A DNA stretch of 64,000 nucleotides from Methylobacter psychrophilus (lineage in GTDB: Bacteria; Pseudomonadota; Gammaproteobacteria; Methylococcales; Methylomonadaceae), in NCBI RefSeq assembly GCF_025583945.1, contig NZ_JAOEGU010000021.1, positions 1-64,000 of the forward strand. Direction: 5' to 3'. The first letter of the stretch is position 1; every line of letters begins with the position of its first letter. Positions 37,466-46,135 of the stretch are shown here, one piece after another. A program made the translations under genes and the position numbers. The notes under the pieces are model-generated. The model had not been told where the DNA came from and ran no database searches. It saw nothing but the letters and a program-made list of their open reading frames with translations.

Positions 37466-39613
37466 ATGTCTGAAGAACTTAAACTTAAAGTCGTTGAGGC
37501 TTTGCCAAAAGACATAGGACGGGGTTATGCCCGTTTAGATCCTGCTGATATGGCCAAATTAAATTTGTCAGTTGGTGATATTGTGCAATTAAGTAGTAAC
37601 AAAGGTAAATGCATTGCTAAATTAATGCCAACTTATACTGACCTTCGCGGTAAAGGCGTTGTGCAGTTGGATGGATTGACCAGAAGTAATGCAGGTCTGA
37701 GTTTGGATGACAAAGCAGACATTAAACCGGTTCCCTGTAAACATGCGACGCGTATTACCCTTATTCCCACAACGATTACCCCGAGTCCTCGGGACATGGA
37801 TTATATTGGTAGTCTACTTGATGGCATACCGGTACAAAAAGGCGACCTGTTACGTGCGCATTTATTTGGTAGTCGTTCTGCGGAATTTAAAGTTGACAGC
37901 ACGACACCCGAAGGAGCTGTCCTGATTAATCCGACTACAACACTGGTGATTGGGAGTTCGGGGCAAGCCAAGGGGACGGGGCCTGGTAAACAACGATTGT
38001 CTTATGAAGATGTTGGTGGTCTTAAAGGTCAGGTACGACGTATTCGGGAAATGATTGAACTGCCTTTGCGTTATCCTGAGGTATTTGAACGTCTAGGTAT
38101 AGATGCACCCAAAGGAGTGCTACTTAGCGGCCCTCCAGGTTGTGGTAAAACGCTGATAGCCCGAATTATTGCACAAGAAACTGATGCCCAGTTTTTCACT
38201 ATCAGCGGTCCGGAGATTGTGCACAAGTTTTACGGTGAAAGTGAAGCGCATTTACGCAAAATTTTTGAGGAAGCAGGGAGTAAAGGCCCCAGTATTATTT
38301 TTCTGGATGAAATCGACTCCATCGCTCCGCATCGTGATAAGGTCGTCGGTGATGTAGAAAAACGTATTGTCGCTCAATTACTGGCATTAATGGATGGCTT
38401 GAAGAGCCGGGGCAAAGTTATCGTTATTGCTGCGACCAATCTTCCCAATGCCATTGATCCGGCTTTGCGCCGTCCAGGGCGTTTTGATCGGGAAATTACT
38501 ATTCCTATTCCAGACCGGGAAGGCCGTCGTGAAATTATTGAAATTCATAGTAGAGGTATGCCGCTTAATGATGATGTTGATCTGAACATAGTTGCCGATG
38601 TCACCCACGGTTTTGTCGGTGCTGATTTGGAAGCCTTATGTCGTGAAGCTGCAATGAGTGCCTTGCGCCGATTGTTGCCTGAAATTGATTTTAGTGCTGC
38701 AGAAATACCTTATGAACGACTGGCAGCATTGACGGTAACGATGGATGATTTTCGTGCCGCCTTGTGTGAGGTTTCGCCGTCAGCCATTCGTGAGCTATTT
38801 GTTGATATTCCTGACGTGCGTTGGGAAGATGTCGGTGGTCTGGATGATTTACGTCGTCGCTTGATAGAATCTGTCCAATGGCCGATTAAATATCCTGAGC
38901 TTTATCAACAAGCTGGCGTTAAACCACCTAAAGGCTTGTTGTTGGCAGGCCCTCCAGGTGTCGGTAAAACCCTGATTGCTAAAGCCATTGCCAACGAAAG
39001 TGGCGTTAATGTTATCTCGGTTAAAGGTCCGGCCTTGATGTCACGTTATGTTGGCGATTCTGAACAAGGTGTGCGAGAACTGTTTCACAAAGCCCGTCAG
39101 GCTTCACCGTGCATTATTTTTCTGGATGAAGTCGATTCTGTAGTACCTGCAAGAGGTGAGGGCTCCACTGACTCTCATGTTGCCGAGCGTGTATTGAGTC
39201 AATTTTTATCGGAAATGGACGGCTTGGAAGAGCTCAAAGGGGTTTTTGTAATGGGTGCGACCAATCGCGCGGATTTGATAGATCCTGCGATGTTACGTCC
39301 AGGGCGTTTTGATGAAATCATTGAGCTGGGTTTACCCAATGAAGAGGCACGGCGACAAATTCTGGCAGTGCATCTACGTAATAAACCGTTGGGGGAAAAT
39401 ATTCATGTTGAAGACTTGGCGGCTCGCTGCATTGATGCCAGTGGTGCCGAATTAGCGGCGCTTTGTAATCGTGCAGCCCTTGCCGCATTACGTCGTACCG
39501 TACAACAAAACTACAATGATAATGAAGTGCCAATAAAACTTGATGTGCGTATAGAACAATATGATTTTAATACTGTGATTGCAGAGATGTTTGGCGATGA
39601 GGCCAGTCGGTGA
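37466..39613 (+). CDS. CDC48/p97-type tandem AAA+ ATPase in the gvp cluster
   Basis: A 715-residue protein with the layout of archaeal CDC48/VAT: an N-terminal double-psi barrel (LPKDIGRGYARLDPADMAKLNLSVGD), D1 with Walker A GPPGCGKT, Walker B IIFLDEIDS and RRPGRFDREI, and D2 with GPPGVGKT, IIFLDEVDS and LRPGRFDEII. Such ATPases unfold or remodel protein complexes. This class is rare in bacteria outside gas vesicle clusters and some Actinobacteria. It holds the gvpZ position. It overlaps the next GTG by 4 bases. Confidence 0.92.
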   Translation: MSEELKLKVVEALPKDIGRGYARLDPADMAKLNLSVGDIVQLSSNKGKCIAKLMPTYTDLRGKGVVQLDGLTRSNAGLSLDDKADIKPVPCKHATRITLIPTTITPSPRDMDYIGSLLDGIPVQKGDLLRAHLFGSRSAEFKVDSTTPEGAVLINPTTTLVIGSSGQAKGTGPGKQRLSYEDVGGLKGQVRRIREMIELPLRYPEVFERLGIDAPKGVLLSGPPGCGKTLIARIIAQETDAQFFTISGPEIVHKFYGESEAHLRKIFEEAGSKGPSIIFLDEIDSIAPHRDKVVGDVEKRIVAQLLALMDGLKSRGKVIVIAATNLPNAIDPALRRPGRFDREITIPIPDREGRREIIEIHSRGMPLNDDVDLNIVADVTHGFVGADLEALCREAAMSALRRLLPEIDFSAAEIPYERLAALTVTMDDFRAALCEVSPSAIRELFVDIPDVRWEDVGGLDDLRRRLIESVQWPIKYPELYQQAGVKPPKGLLLAGPPGVGKTLIAKAIANESGVNVISVKGPALMSRYVGDSEQGVRELFHKARQASPCIIFLDEVDSVVPARGEGSTDSHVAERVLSQFLSEMDGLEELKGVFVMGATNRADLIDPAMLRPGRFDEIIELGLPNEEARRQILAVHLRNKPLGENIHVEDLAARCIDASGAELAALCNRAALAALRRTVQQNYNDNEVPIKLDVRIEQYDFNTVIAEMFGDEASR

Positions 39614-40389
39614 TCTCTGAGGCACAACCTGCACTGGCTATTTATTTGTATGGTTTTGCCTTGCCTGATTTAGTAGCCCCATCTATTTTAGGTATTGATG
39701 ATGAGCATTTAGTTAGCGCTCACAAATACGCCAGCTTGAATGCAGTGATAAGTTCCGTGGTGTTAGACGATTTTACCGGTGAAGTTGGTGAAAATAATGT
39801 GCAGAATATCGCCTGGTTAACACCACGCGCCTGCCGTCATGCACTGGTCATCGATAAACTGATGGAGCAAGGTGCTGTGTATCCATTACCATTCGGTACC
39901 CTGTTTTCCAATTTGAGTGCATTGGAGCAGGAAATGAAGTGTCGTTCTACCCAAGTATTGGCAGTATTACAGCATATAGCTGGCTGCCAGGAATGGTCAC
40001 TGGAGGCGACACTGGATCGTAAGCAGGCGGTTGATGCTTTGTTTTCTGAAGGTTTGCAGTCGGGGCGCTTTTGTTTGCCTGATGGTGCCGGTCGCCGCCA
40101 TTTGGAAGAGCAGAAATTACGACGCACCCTAACTACTGACTTAAATCGCTGGTTGGCAGAATGTCTGACTTCCCTGCAAAACGAATTGAGCCCCTTGATG
40201 CGTGATTTTTGTTCGCGGCGGTTATCAGACGATAAAGTATTGCATTGGGCCTATTTACTGCCGGTGGAAAAAGTCGCGGTATTTCAACAGCAGGTCAGGG
40301 CCATTAGCCGGCATTATGAAGCTTACGGCTTTAATTTTCGGGTGACGGGGCCGTGGGCGGCTTATAGTTTTTCCCGGCTCACTGAATGA
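39610..40389 (+). CDS. GvpF/GvpL family protein, copy 2
   Basis: GTG start at 39610 overlapping the AAA gene stop (GTGA). The 259-residue protein has the GvpF/L start (LAIYLYGFALPD), the central YPLPFGTLFSN and the closing VTGPWAAYSFS. It is more divergent than copy 1. Cytoplasmic assembly factor by family. It overlaps the third copy by 4 bases. Confidence 0.88.
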   Translation: MISEAQPALAIYLYGFALPDLVAPSILGIDDEHLVSAHKYASLNAVISSVVLDDFTGEVGENNVQNIAWLTPRACRHALVIDKLMEQGAVYPLPFGTLFSNLSALEQEMKCRSTQVLAVLQHIAGCQEWSLEATLDRKQAVDALFSEGLQSGRFCLPDGAGRRHLEEQKLRRTLTTDLNRWLAECLTSLQNELSPLMRDFCSRRLSDDKVLHWAYLLPVEKVAVFQQQVRAISRHYEAYGFNFRVTGPWAAYSFSRLTE

Positions 40390-41039
40390 TGAGCCTGTTA
40401 CTGTATGGCATCATAGCTGACGATGATGCGCAGTTGGTTGTTGAGCCAACCATGCGACTAATTAAAGCGGCAGGCTTGGCCGCTATCGTTACTGTCTGCG
40501 AAGTAGAAATCAGTCGGGAGCCTGCTTTAGTGTTGGCTTTTGGTGATCAGGTAATGCATATTCATCAACAAACTACAGTAATTCCCATGCGCTATGGCAG
40601 TGTATTGGTAGATGAAGACTCGGTAATAAACCATTTACACGAACATGAGGCAGATTACCAAACCCGCTTGGCTGAACTGGATAATTGCGAAGAAATGGGT
40701 ATACGAATAACGTTAGACTTGACTGCCGAGGATGAGGTTATTGCCAAGCCCCTACAAGTTAGCGGTTATAACTATTTACTGGCACGAAAACGTGCTTACG
40801 CCATACCTGAAAAGGCGGAGCGGCAAGCCATATTAATCAATAATGCCTTGTCAGGTCTTTATAGACAGCACTGCGCGGCCCTCAGTGTTTTTAATGGGCA
40901 GCATACTTATTTGTTGAGCTATCTGGTGCCACGCACCGTGTTACCAGAGTTTTGTGAACGCTTGAATGCCTTGGCTGAAAGCATAGCCGACCTGGGTTTT
41001 ATTAGTGGACCTTGGCCACCTTATAATTTCGCCAGTTAA
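40386..41039 (+). CDS. GvpF/GvpL family protein, copy 3
   Basis: A 217-residue protein: SLLLYGIIADDD start, VIPMRYGSVL in the middle and ISGPWPPYNFAS at the end, all GvpF/L signatures. Translationally coupled to copy 2 (ATGA overlap). Last structural/assembly gene before the sensor kinase. Confidence 0.9.
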   Translation: MMSLLLYGIIADDDAQLVVEPTMRLIKAAGLAAIVTVCEVEISREPALVLAFGDQVMHIHQQTTVIPMRYGSVLVDEDSVINHLHEHEADYQTRLAELDNCEEMGIRITLDLTAEDEVIAKPLQVSGYNYLLARKRAYAIPEKAERQAILINNALSGLYRQHCAALSVFNGQHTYLLSYLVPRTVLPEFCERLNALAESIADLGFISGPWPPYNFAS

Positions 41040-41063
41040 CTGGCTAACTAATAAAATACCGTT

Positions 41064-42512
41064 ATGTCAGATAATTCCCTTAAAAAGAACTTTGAAGTTC
41101 GCTACGATATGCTCTTGAACGCTATTCCGTCTTCCGTGTTGATGGTGGATAGAAAGCTACAGGTGCTGTCAGTAAATGATAATTTTTTATTAAAAAGTCA
41201 ACGTAGCAAAGAGAATACCGTTGGTCGCCCTTTAGCAGAAGTATTTCCTATGGTTATTTTGCAAAGTACCGGAATTGAAGAAAGCATACGTAACGTATTT
41301 CGTAGTGGTTCGGCTATCAAGGGACAGAAAATGACTTATCGTGCTCCGGGTGTACCGCTGCGAATTTATTATTATTCCATTCTACCTATTCCCAATGATC
41401 AGGTGATGCTGATTATGGAAGATGTGACTGAGCAGGTTCGACTTTCTGAAGAAGTACGTCGTGTTGAGCGGCATCTGGCATCAGTAGTCGAAAGCGCCAG
41501 TGATATTGTGCTGTCGACTGATACTGAAGGGCGAATATTGACGTGGAATTCAGCGGCGGAAAAACTATCGGGTTTAAGTGTCCAGGAAGTTCATGGTCGC
41601 TATTTTTATGATCTCTGCGACGCTAATCAAAAACAAGTGGTACGGCTGATTTTTCAGCGGATGAAAACCAGTAATGAACCACATACCACAGAGTTTCATT
41701 TATTAACACCGAGTAAAGGCGGTAGCATTTTAATTTCCTGGGTATTTTCACCAATGCTGGATGATTATGGCAAAGCCGTAGGTACAGTAGTTGTGGGTCG
41801 TGATTTGGCGGAACGACGTAAGTTGGAATTACAACTACGCCAATCACAGAAATTAACGGCATTAGGTGTTATGGCCGGTGGGATTGCCCATGAAATTCGT
41901 AATCCGCTGGCGGTGTGTTCGTCATCGGCACAATTTTTATTGGAAAATAATATTACCGTTGAATTTCATAAAGAATGTGCACGAAAAATACAGGCCAATA
42001 TACAAAAAGCCTCGGCGATTATTGAGAATCTGCTCCGTTTTGCCCGTTCGTCTCTGGATACTGAAATGGGCGAGGTCGATCTGGTCACTGTACTGAATGA
42101 AACCATCGAACTCGTCGCTAATCAAGCTAAAGTACAGAAAATCCAAATTCAGTTAACCTTACAAAAAACTATTATATTGGTGTCGGGGGTATCGGGTTTA
42201 TTGCAGCAAGTATTCATGAATATTTTTCTTAATGCCATTAACGCGATGCCAAACGGTGGTGTATTAAGTATTACGGTTAATATGGTTGAGGATCGGGTTA
42301 TTGTGCGTATTTCCGATACGGGTGTGGGAATTCCTGCCGGTGATTTGGATAAAATTTTTGATCCGTTTCATACTTCATCACCGGTAGGGCAAGGGACTGG
42401 TTTGGGTTTGTCTATTTGTTACAGTATTATTCGGCAGCATCTGGGGTCTATTCAGGCGGAAAGCCGCTACGGTCAAGGCGCTACCATTATTGTTACGTTA
42501 CCATTGCTTTGA
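41064..42512 (+). CDS. gvrB: PAS-domain sensor histidine kinase (GvrB-like)
   Basis: A 482-residue soluble kinase with no membrane segments. Two PAS domains (about residues 10-125 and 135-250; the second has ILTWNSAAEKLSG), HisKA with GGIAHEIRNPLAV (phospho-acceptor His), and HATPase_c with N, G1 (DTGVGIPAGDLDKIFDPFHTS) and G2 (GQGTGLGLSICYSII) boxes. It probably senses a cytoplasmic redox or ligand signal and phosphorylates GvrA and/or the single-domain regulator that follows. Confidence 0.93.
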   Translation: MSDNSLKKNFEVRYDMLLNAIPSSVLMVDRKLQVLSVNDNFLLKSQRSKENTVGRPLAEVFPMVILQSTGIEESIRNVFRSGSAIKGQKMTYRAPGVPLRIYYYSILPIPNDQVMLIMEDVTEQVRLSEEVRRVERHLASVVESASDIVLSTDTEGRILTWNSAAEKLSGLSVQEVHGRYFYDLCDANQKQVVRLIFQRMKTSNEPHTTEFHLLTPSKGGSILISWVFSPMLDDYGKAVGTVVVGRDLAERRKLELQLRQSQKLTALGVMAGGIAHEIRNPLAVCSSSAQFLLENNITVEFHKECARKIQANIQKASAIIENLLRFARSSLDTEMGEVDLVTVLNETIELVANQAKVQKIQIQLTLQKTIILVSGVSGLLQQVFMNIFLNAINAMPNGGVLSITVNMVEDRVIVRISDTGVGIPAGDLDKIFDPFHTSSPVGQGTGLGLSICYSIIRQHLGSIQAESRYGQGATIIVTLPLL

Positions 42513-42516
42513 CATT

Positions 42517-42897
42517 ATGAACACGCCTATTTTAATCGTTGATGATGAGCCTGACATGTGTTGGGTTATTTCCCAGATCATTCAATCACAGGGCTTGAAC
42601 GTCGTCACCGCTTACAGCGGCGAAGACGCCTGTTTTAAGTTGGCCAATGGCGATTTTTCTGTGGTATTTTTAGATGCCAAATTACCTGATATGGATGGTT
42701 TGGAAGTCGCCAGACGTGCAAGTACCATGATAAATAACAGACCTCGTGTAGTGTTGGTTTCGGGCTATCATTACCAGGATGATCCCGTGGTTCGTCATGC
42801 CATAGATGATGGCATTATTTGTAGTTTTTTGGCCAAACCCTTTACTAATGAAGAGTTATTGAAAATACTTAATTCTTTATTACCAACTGACAGGTAA
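42517..42897 (+). CDS. gvrC: Single-domain response regulator (GvrC-like)
   Basis: ATG at 42517, 4 bases after the kinase stop, is preferred to an in-frame TTG at 42490 inside the kinase gene. The 126-residue protein is only a receiver domain: ILIVDDEPDMCW, phospho-acceptor Asp in VVFLDAKLPDMDG, SGY, and FLAKPF. Without an output domain it may act as a phosphate sink or protein-binding switch for the kinase. Last gene of the gvp cluster. Confidence 0.9.
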   Translation: MNTPILIVDDEPDMCWVISQIIQSQGLNVVTAYSGEDACFKLANGDFSVVFLDAKLPDMDGLEVARRASTMINNRPRVVLVSGYHYQDDPVVRHAIDDGIICSFLAKPFTNEELLKILNSLLPTDR

Positions 42898-42926
42898 ACT
42901 TACCGCATTTCAGAAATGCGTATTTT

Positions 42927-44531
42927 ATGCTGACTCGATTGATTGTTTGTTTTGCCTACTTCTTAAGAACATCTTCGCATTATAAAAATACCAAGCGTTT
43001 TTTTTATAATCTACTGGACAATCCGGATAGTAGAATTAAATCAAACTTTGATATTGTGATGATTTGCCTGGTTCTATTTAGTGTTATTTTACTAATTTAC
43101 GAAGTAGATACTCAGTTGACCCGTTTTGAAAAATTGTTTGAACAGGCTATCGTCTTTTTATTTATCATTGAATATTTGCTGAGAGTCTGGCTTTATAATG
43201 ACGCCCATGAAGTTGTTTTGGAGCATTACGAAAAGGCCAAGTATTTAAATAGTCCTTTTCGACTGGGTGAGGTTGCCAGGCTAATTTTTGCCAAGAAAAT
43301 CGAGTATGTTTTTACGCCGTTGGCGGTGATTGATTTACTGGCTATTTTGCCGAGTTACCGACCAGTGAGCATGCTGCGTGTATTACTTATATTTCGATTA
43401 TTTAAGTTATTACGGTATTTTACCCGTCTGAAATTATTTGCCGAAGTTTTAAACAGCAAGCGCTTTGAGCTTTATAATTTGGCGATTTTGTTGGGTTTTC
43501 TGATATTTATCGGTAGTTCCGGGATTTATTTTTTTGAACATCCAACTAATGCCGGGCAGGTCAGTAATTTGTTTGATGCGGCTTATTGGGCGATAGTGAC
43601 GGTTTCATCGGTCGGTTATGGCGATATTGCACCGCAAACAACAGGCGGTCGACTGGTTGCCATGGCATTAATTTTGACCGGATTGGGTGTTTTATCTTTT
43701 TTTATCTCCATTGTTGTTTCGGCATTTAGTGAAAAAATGCAGGATTTGCGGGAAAACAGAACCTATGCTGAACTAAAAGGCTATCCGAGTTTCGTTATTA
43801 TTTGCGGATTCGGCAGGGTCGGACGGCATATCGCCATGCAGCTTGAAAAGCATCAGCAACATTTCGTTATCATTGATAGCAAAGAAGTTAATGCCTCCAA
43901 GGCAAGACGGCTTGGCTACCTGGTTATTCATGCAGATGCCAGCAAAAATGAAGTTTTAATCAATGCCGGCATTAAAAATAAAGCGAGCGTAGTTTTATGC
44001 ACTACCGGTGATGATGTGATCAATGTTTATATTACCCTGACCAGTCGGCATCTCAATCCGGCTATTCGCATTATTTCCAGAGCAAACAATCAGGAAAATG
44101 TTAAAAAACTCTATCAGGCGGGGGCTGACAATGTTATTCAGCCTTTTGAAATAGCGGCAATGGTTGTTGCCGAGTATATTGGTCAACCGGTTGCTTTTGA
44201 GGCTATTTTGGGTATTATTCGCGAAGAAAAACAGTTCATTATGGAAGCGTTGTGCGTCTATCCAGGTTCTGTCATTGATGGCATGAAAATTTCTGACGTT
44301 GACTTTGAGTGCAGAAAATTAATGCTGATCGGTGTCATCAGTGCCAATCCGGTACATCGTAAGCATAAAAATAGCTATAAATTGAAAAATGAACATTTCT
44401 ATTTTAACCCTGACCCCTGCTTTGTCTTGCGGGCCGGTGATTTACTGGTGGTTTTAGGCAGAGAGATTGGTATTGATTACTTTCGGGACCAGATTGAAAA
44501 AAGCCAAGTAAAAGAAGGGCGTAAACAATGA
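42927..44531 (+). CDS. Voltage-gated-type K+ channel with RCK (TrkA-N) domains
   Basis: A 534-residue protein with six membrane segments in about residues 40-270. S4 carries spaced Arg residues (SMLRVLLIFRLFKLLRYFTRLK), and the pore has the K+ selectivity filter TVSSVGYGD. The cytoplasmic part begins with a Rossmann TrkA-N fold (VIICGFGRVGRHIAMQLEK) and ends with a TrkA-C domain and a second partial unit. Such channels are gated by ligands or nucleotides binding the RCK ring. It overlaps the next RCK gene by 4 bases. Confidence 0.9.
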   Translation: MLTRLIVCFAYFLRTSSHYKNTKRFFYNLLDNPDSRIKSNFDIVMICLVLFSVILLIYEVDTQLTRFEKLFEQAIVFLFIIEYLLRVWLYNDAHEVVLEHYEKAKYLNSPFRLGEVARLIFAKKIEYVFTPLAVIDLLAILPSYRPVSMLRVLLIFRLFKLLRYFTRLKLFAEVLNSKRFELYNLAILLGFLIFIGSSGIYFFEHPTNAGQVSNLFDAAYWAIVTVSSVGYGDIAPQTTGGRLVAMALILTGLGVLSFFISIVVSAFSEKMQDLRENRTYAELKGYPSFVIICGFGRVGRHIAMQLEKHQQHFVIIDSKEVNASKARRLGYLVIHADASKNEVLINAGIKNKASVVLCTTGDDVINVYITLTSRHLNPAIRIISRANNQENVKKLYQAGADNVIQPFEIAAMVVAEYIGQPVAFEAILGIIREEKQFIMEALCVYPGSVIDGMKISDVDFECRKLMLIGVISANPVHRKHKNSYKLKNEHFYFNPDPCFVLRAGDLLVVLGREIGIDYFRDQIEKSQVKEGRKQ

Positions 44532-45220
44532 AGCGAATTGCCGTATTTGGCTATAGTATTATGTCTTTAGAGGTAATGAGCCGGTTAAATGAAGATGAAT
44601 ACAGTCTTGTTTTTATCGGGAAAGATGAGTCCGAAGCAGATTTGGTCGCAGAAAAAGGTTTTGAAGTTAAAATTATTGATTTTCGTAATGATGACGAATT
44701 AAAATCAATTGGTATCGGTGCTGATGTTGATATTATTTTTTGTTTTTATCCGACAGATTCTGATAATGTGTTTTTAACAATCTCAGCGCGAGCAATAGAT
44801 AAATCACTGACTATTGTTGCTATTGTTGATGACCCCGAGTCCGCAGAAAAACTGTTGGCGGCAGGTGCCAACAAGATTATAGATCCGTATGAAATTTGTG
44901 GCAGAAAAACCTATGACATGCTGGCCAAGCCGGATATTACCAACATCCTTGATGCCACGGTGTTTGGGCGACATGATTTACATATCGCCCAAATAGAAAT
45001 TGGTAAAGGCTCTTGTCTGGAAAATACCGGAACCAGTGAATTAAGGTTAAATGAAAAACATAATTTAATTCTCATCGGCGTAGTGGACAGCGACTCAGGT
45101 GAAGCATTACATTTTGCCATTGGTGAAAAAGAGTATACCCTCAATGCAGGTGATGTTTTGATTGTGTTGGGGCCTTCCAGAGAAATCAGATCTTTTAAAG
45201 AAGAAGTTGAGGCCGTTTAG
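44528..45220 (+). CDS. TrkA/RCK family cytoplasmic regulatory protein
   Basis: A 230-residue protein with an N-terminal Rossmann-like domain (KRIAVFGYSIMSLEVMSRL) and a C-terminal TrkA-C domain (LNEKHNLILIGVVDSDSG to GDVLIVLGPSREIRSF). It has no membrane segment. Its ATG overlaps the channel stop, so it probably forms a hetero-RCK ring with that channel. The usual GxGxxG of TrkA-N is degenerate (FGYSIM). Confidence 0.85.
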   Translation: MKRIAVFGYSIMSLEVMSRLNEDEYSLVFIGKDESEADLVAEKGFEVKIIDFRNDDELKSIGIGADVDIIFCFYPTDSDNVFLTISARAIDKSLTIVAIVDDPESAEKLLAAGANKIIDPYEICGRKTYDMLAKPDITNILDATVFGRHDLHIAQIEIGKGSCLENTGTSELRLNEKHNLILIGVVDSDSGEALHFAIGEKEYTLNAGDVLIVLGPSREIRSFKEEVEAV

Positions 45221-45291
45221 GAAAGAAAAAAATCTGAAAAATTGATATTTTTACAGGATTGCAGCAGTACCGCCTGTTAGTGGTGAAATAT

Positions 45292-45455
45292 CAGGAGACT
45301 GTCCGGGAATAGGGACCGTAGCGAGGGGAAGCTATTTTGAGTCAGATTTTTTGATCATTTGAGGTAAATAGTTGTTTTATTAAACGAAAATGAACGGAAA
45401 ATATGGCCAAAATAGCTTTTCCGCAGTAGATTTTCTATTCCCGGATAGTCTCCTG
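45292..45455. repeat. MITE-like inverted-repeat element (~164 bases)
   Basis: The ends CAGGAGACTGTCCGGGAATA and the reverse complement of the right end match with one mismatch over 20 bases. Inner parts of the arms also pair (GGGGAAGCTATTTTG with CAAAATAGCTTTTCC). The whole element could fold into one long hairpin. No ORF. It lies between the RCK gene and dsbB and may have brought in or interrupted regulatory sequence. Confidence 0.68.
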
Positions 45456-45517
45456 GTTGTCACAGAGTTAAATTGGCCCCGTCTTGGGTTGTAGATATTT
45501 TAAAAAAGAAGTTGACC

Positions 45518-46024
45518 ATGTGTAGAGTGCTAAAATTTAATTCGAGAATCTGGTTTTTATTGGGCTTTACAGGTTGCATGAGCTTACTGGGTATGGGAGC
45601 TTATTTTCAACTGGTTAATGGTTTGGAGCCTTGTCCCTTATGTATTTCCCAGCGTCTGGCTATTTTATTGACGGGACTGGTTTTTTTGATTGCCGGGCTA
45701 CATAATCCCGGACAGACAGGGGTGACACGTTATGCTGTTTTGGGCACTGTTACCGCATTATTAGGCGCTTCCATATCAACCCGACATGTTTGGTTACAAC
45801 ATTTACCGCCTGATGAAGTGCCGGAGTGCGGGCCTGGATTAGATTATATGTTTCAATATTTTCCCTTATTCGATACTCTTAAGTTAATGTTAAGCGGCAC
45901 TGGCGATTGTGCCAAGATAGACTGGACGTTACTGGGTTTTAGTATGCCTGTCTGGACATTACTTGCATTTTTAATATTGGCAGCATTGAGTTTGTTGCAA
46001 ATCTGGAATTGTGAAAAAAAATAA
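45518..46024 (+). CDS. dsbB: Disulfide bond formation protein DsbB
   Basis: ATG at 45518 is chosen; an in-frame TTG at 45473 would add 15 unlike residues and start beside the MITE. The 168-residue protein has four membrane segments. The first redox pair is CPLC (GLEPCPLCISQR); the second periplasmic pair is formed by Cys in VPECGPG and GDCAKIDW. DsbB re-oxidises DsbA and passes electrons to quinone. No dsbA adjacent. Confidence 0.93.
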   Translation: MCRVLKFNSRIWFLLGFTGCMSLLGMGAYFQLVNGLEPCPLCISQRLAILLTGLVFLIAGLHNPGQTGVTRYAVLGTVTALLGASISTRHVWLQHLPPDEVPECGPGLDYMFQYFPLFDTLKLMLSGTGDCAKIDWTLLGFSMPVWTLLAFLILAALSLLQIWNCEKK

Positions 46025-46027
46025 TAA

Positions 46028-46083
46028 GGTTCAAGGTTCAAGGTTCAAGGTTCAAGGTTCAATGTTCAAGGTTCAAGGTTCAA
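46028..46083. repeat. GGTTCAA heptamer tandem array (8 units)
   Basis: Eight head-to-tail 7-base units run from 46028 to 46083. All are GGTTCAA except the sixth, which is TGTTCAA. It lies 4 bases after dsbB and 52 bases before the methyltransferase-like gene. Such short arrays often vary in length through slippage. Confidence 0.95.
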
Positions 46084-46135
46084 TGTATAGTATTTTTAAC
46101 AAGTTGTTTTAACGTTTTTTAATTGAGATAGTTGA

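Noticed and set aside
46028-46083. GGTTCAA array as a CRISPR or iteron array
   Set aside because: Seven-base units without spacers cannot be CRISPR, and units are too short and uniform for known iterons; a simple tandem repeat explains it.
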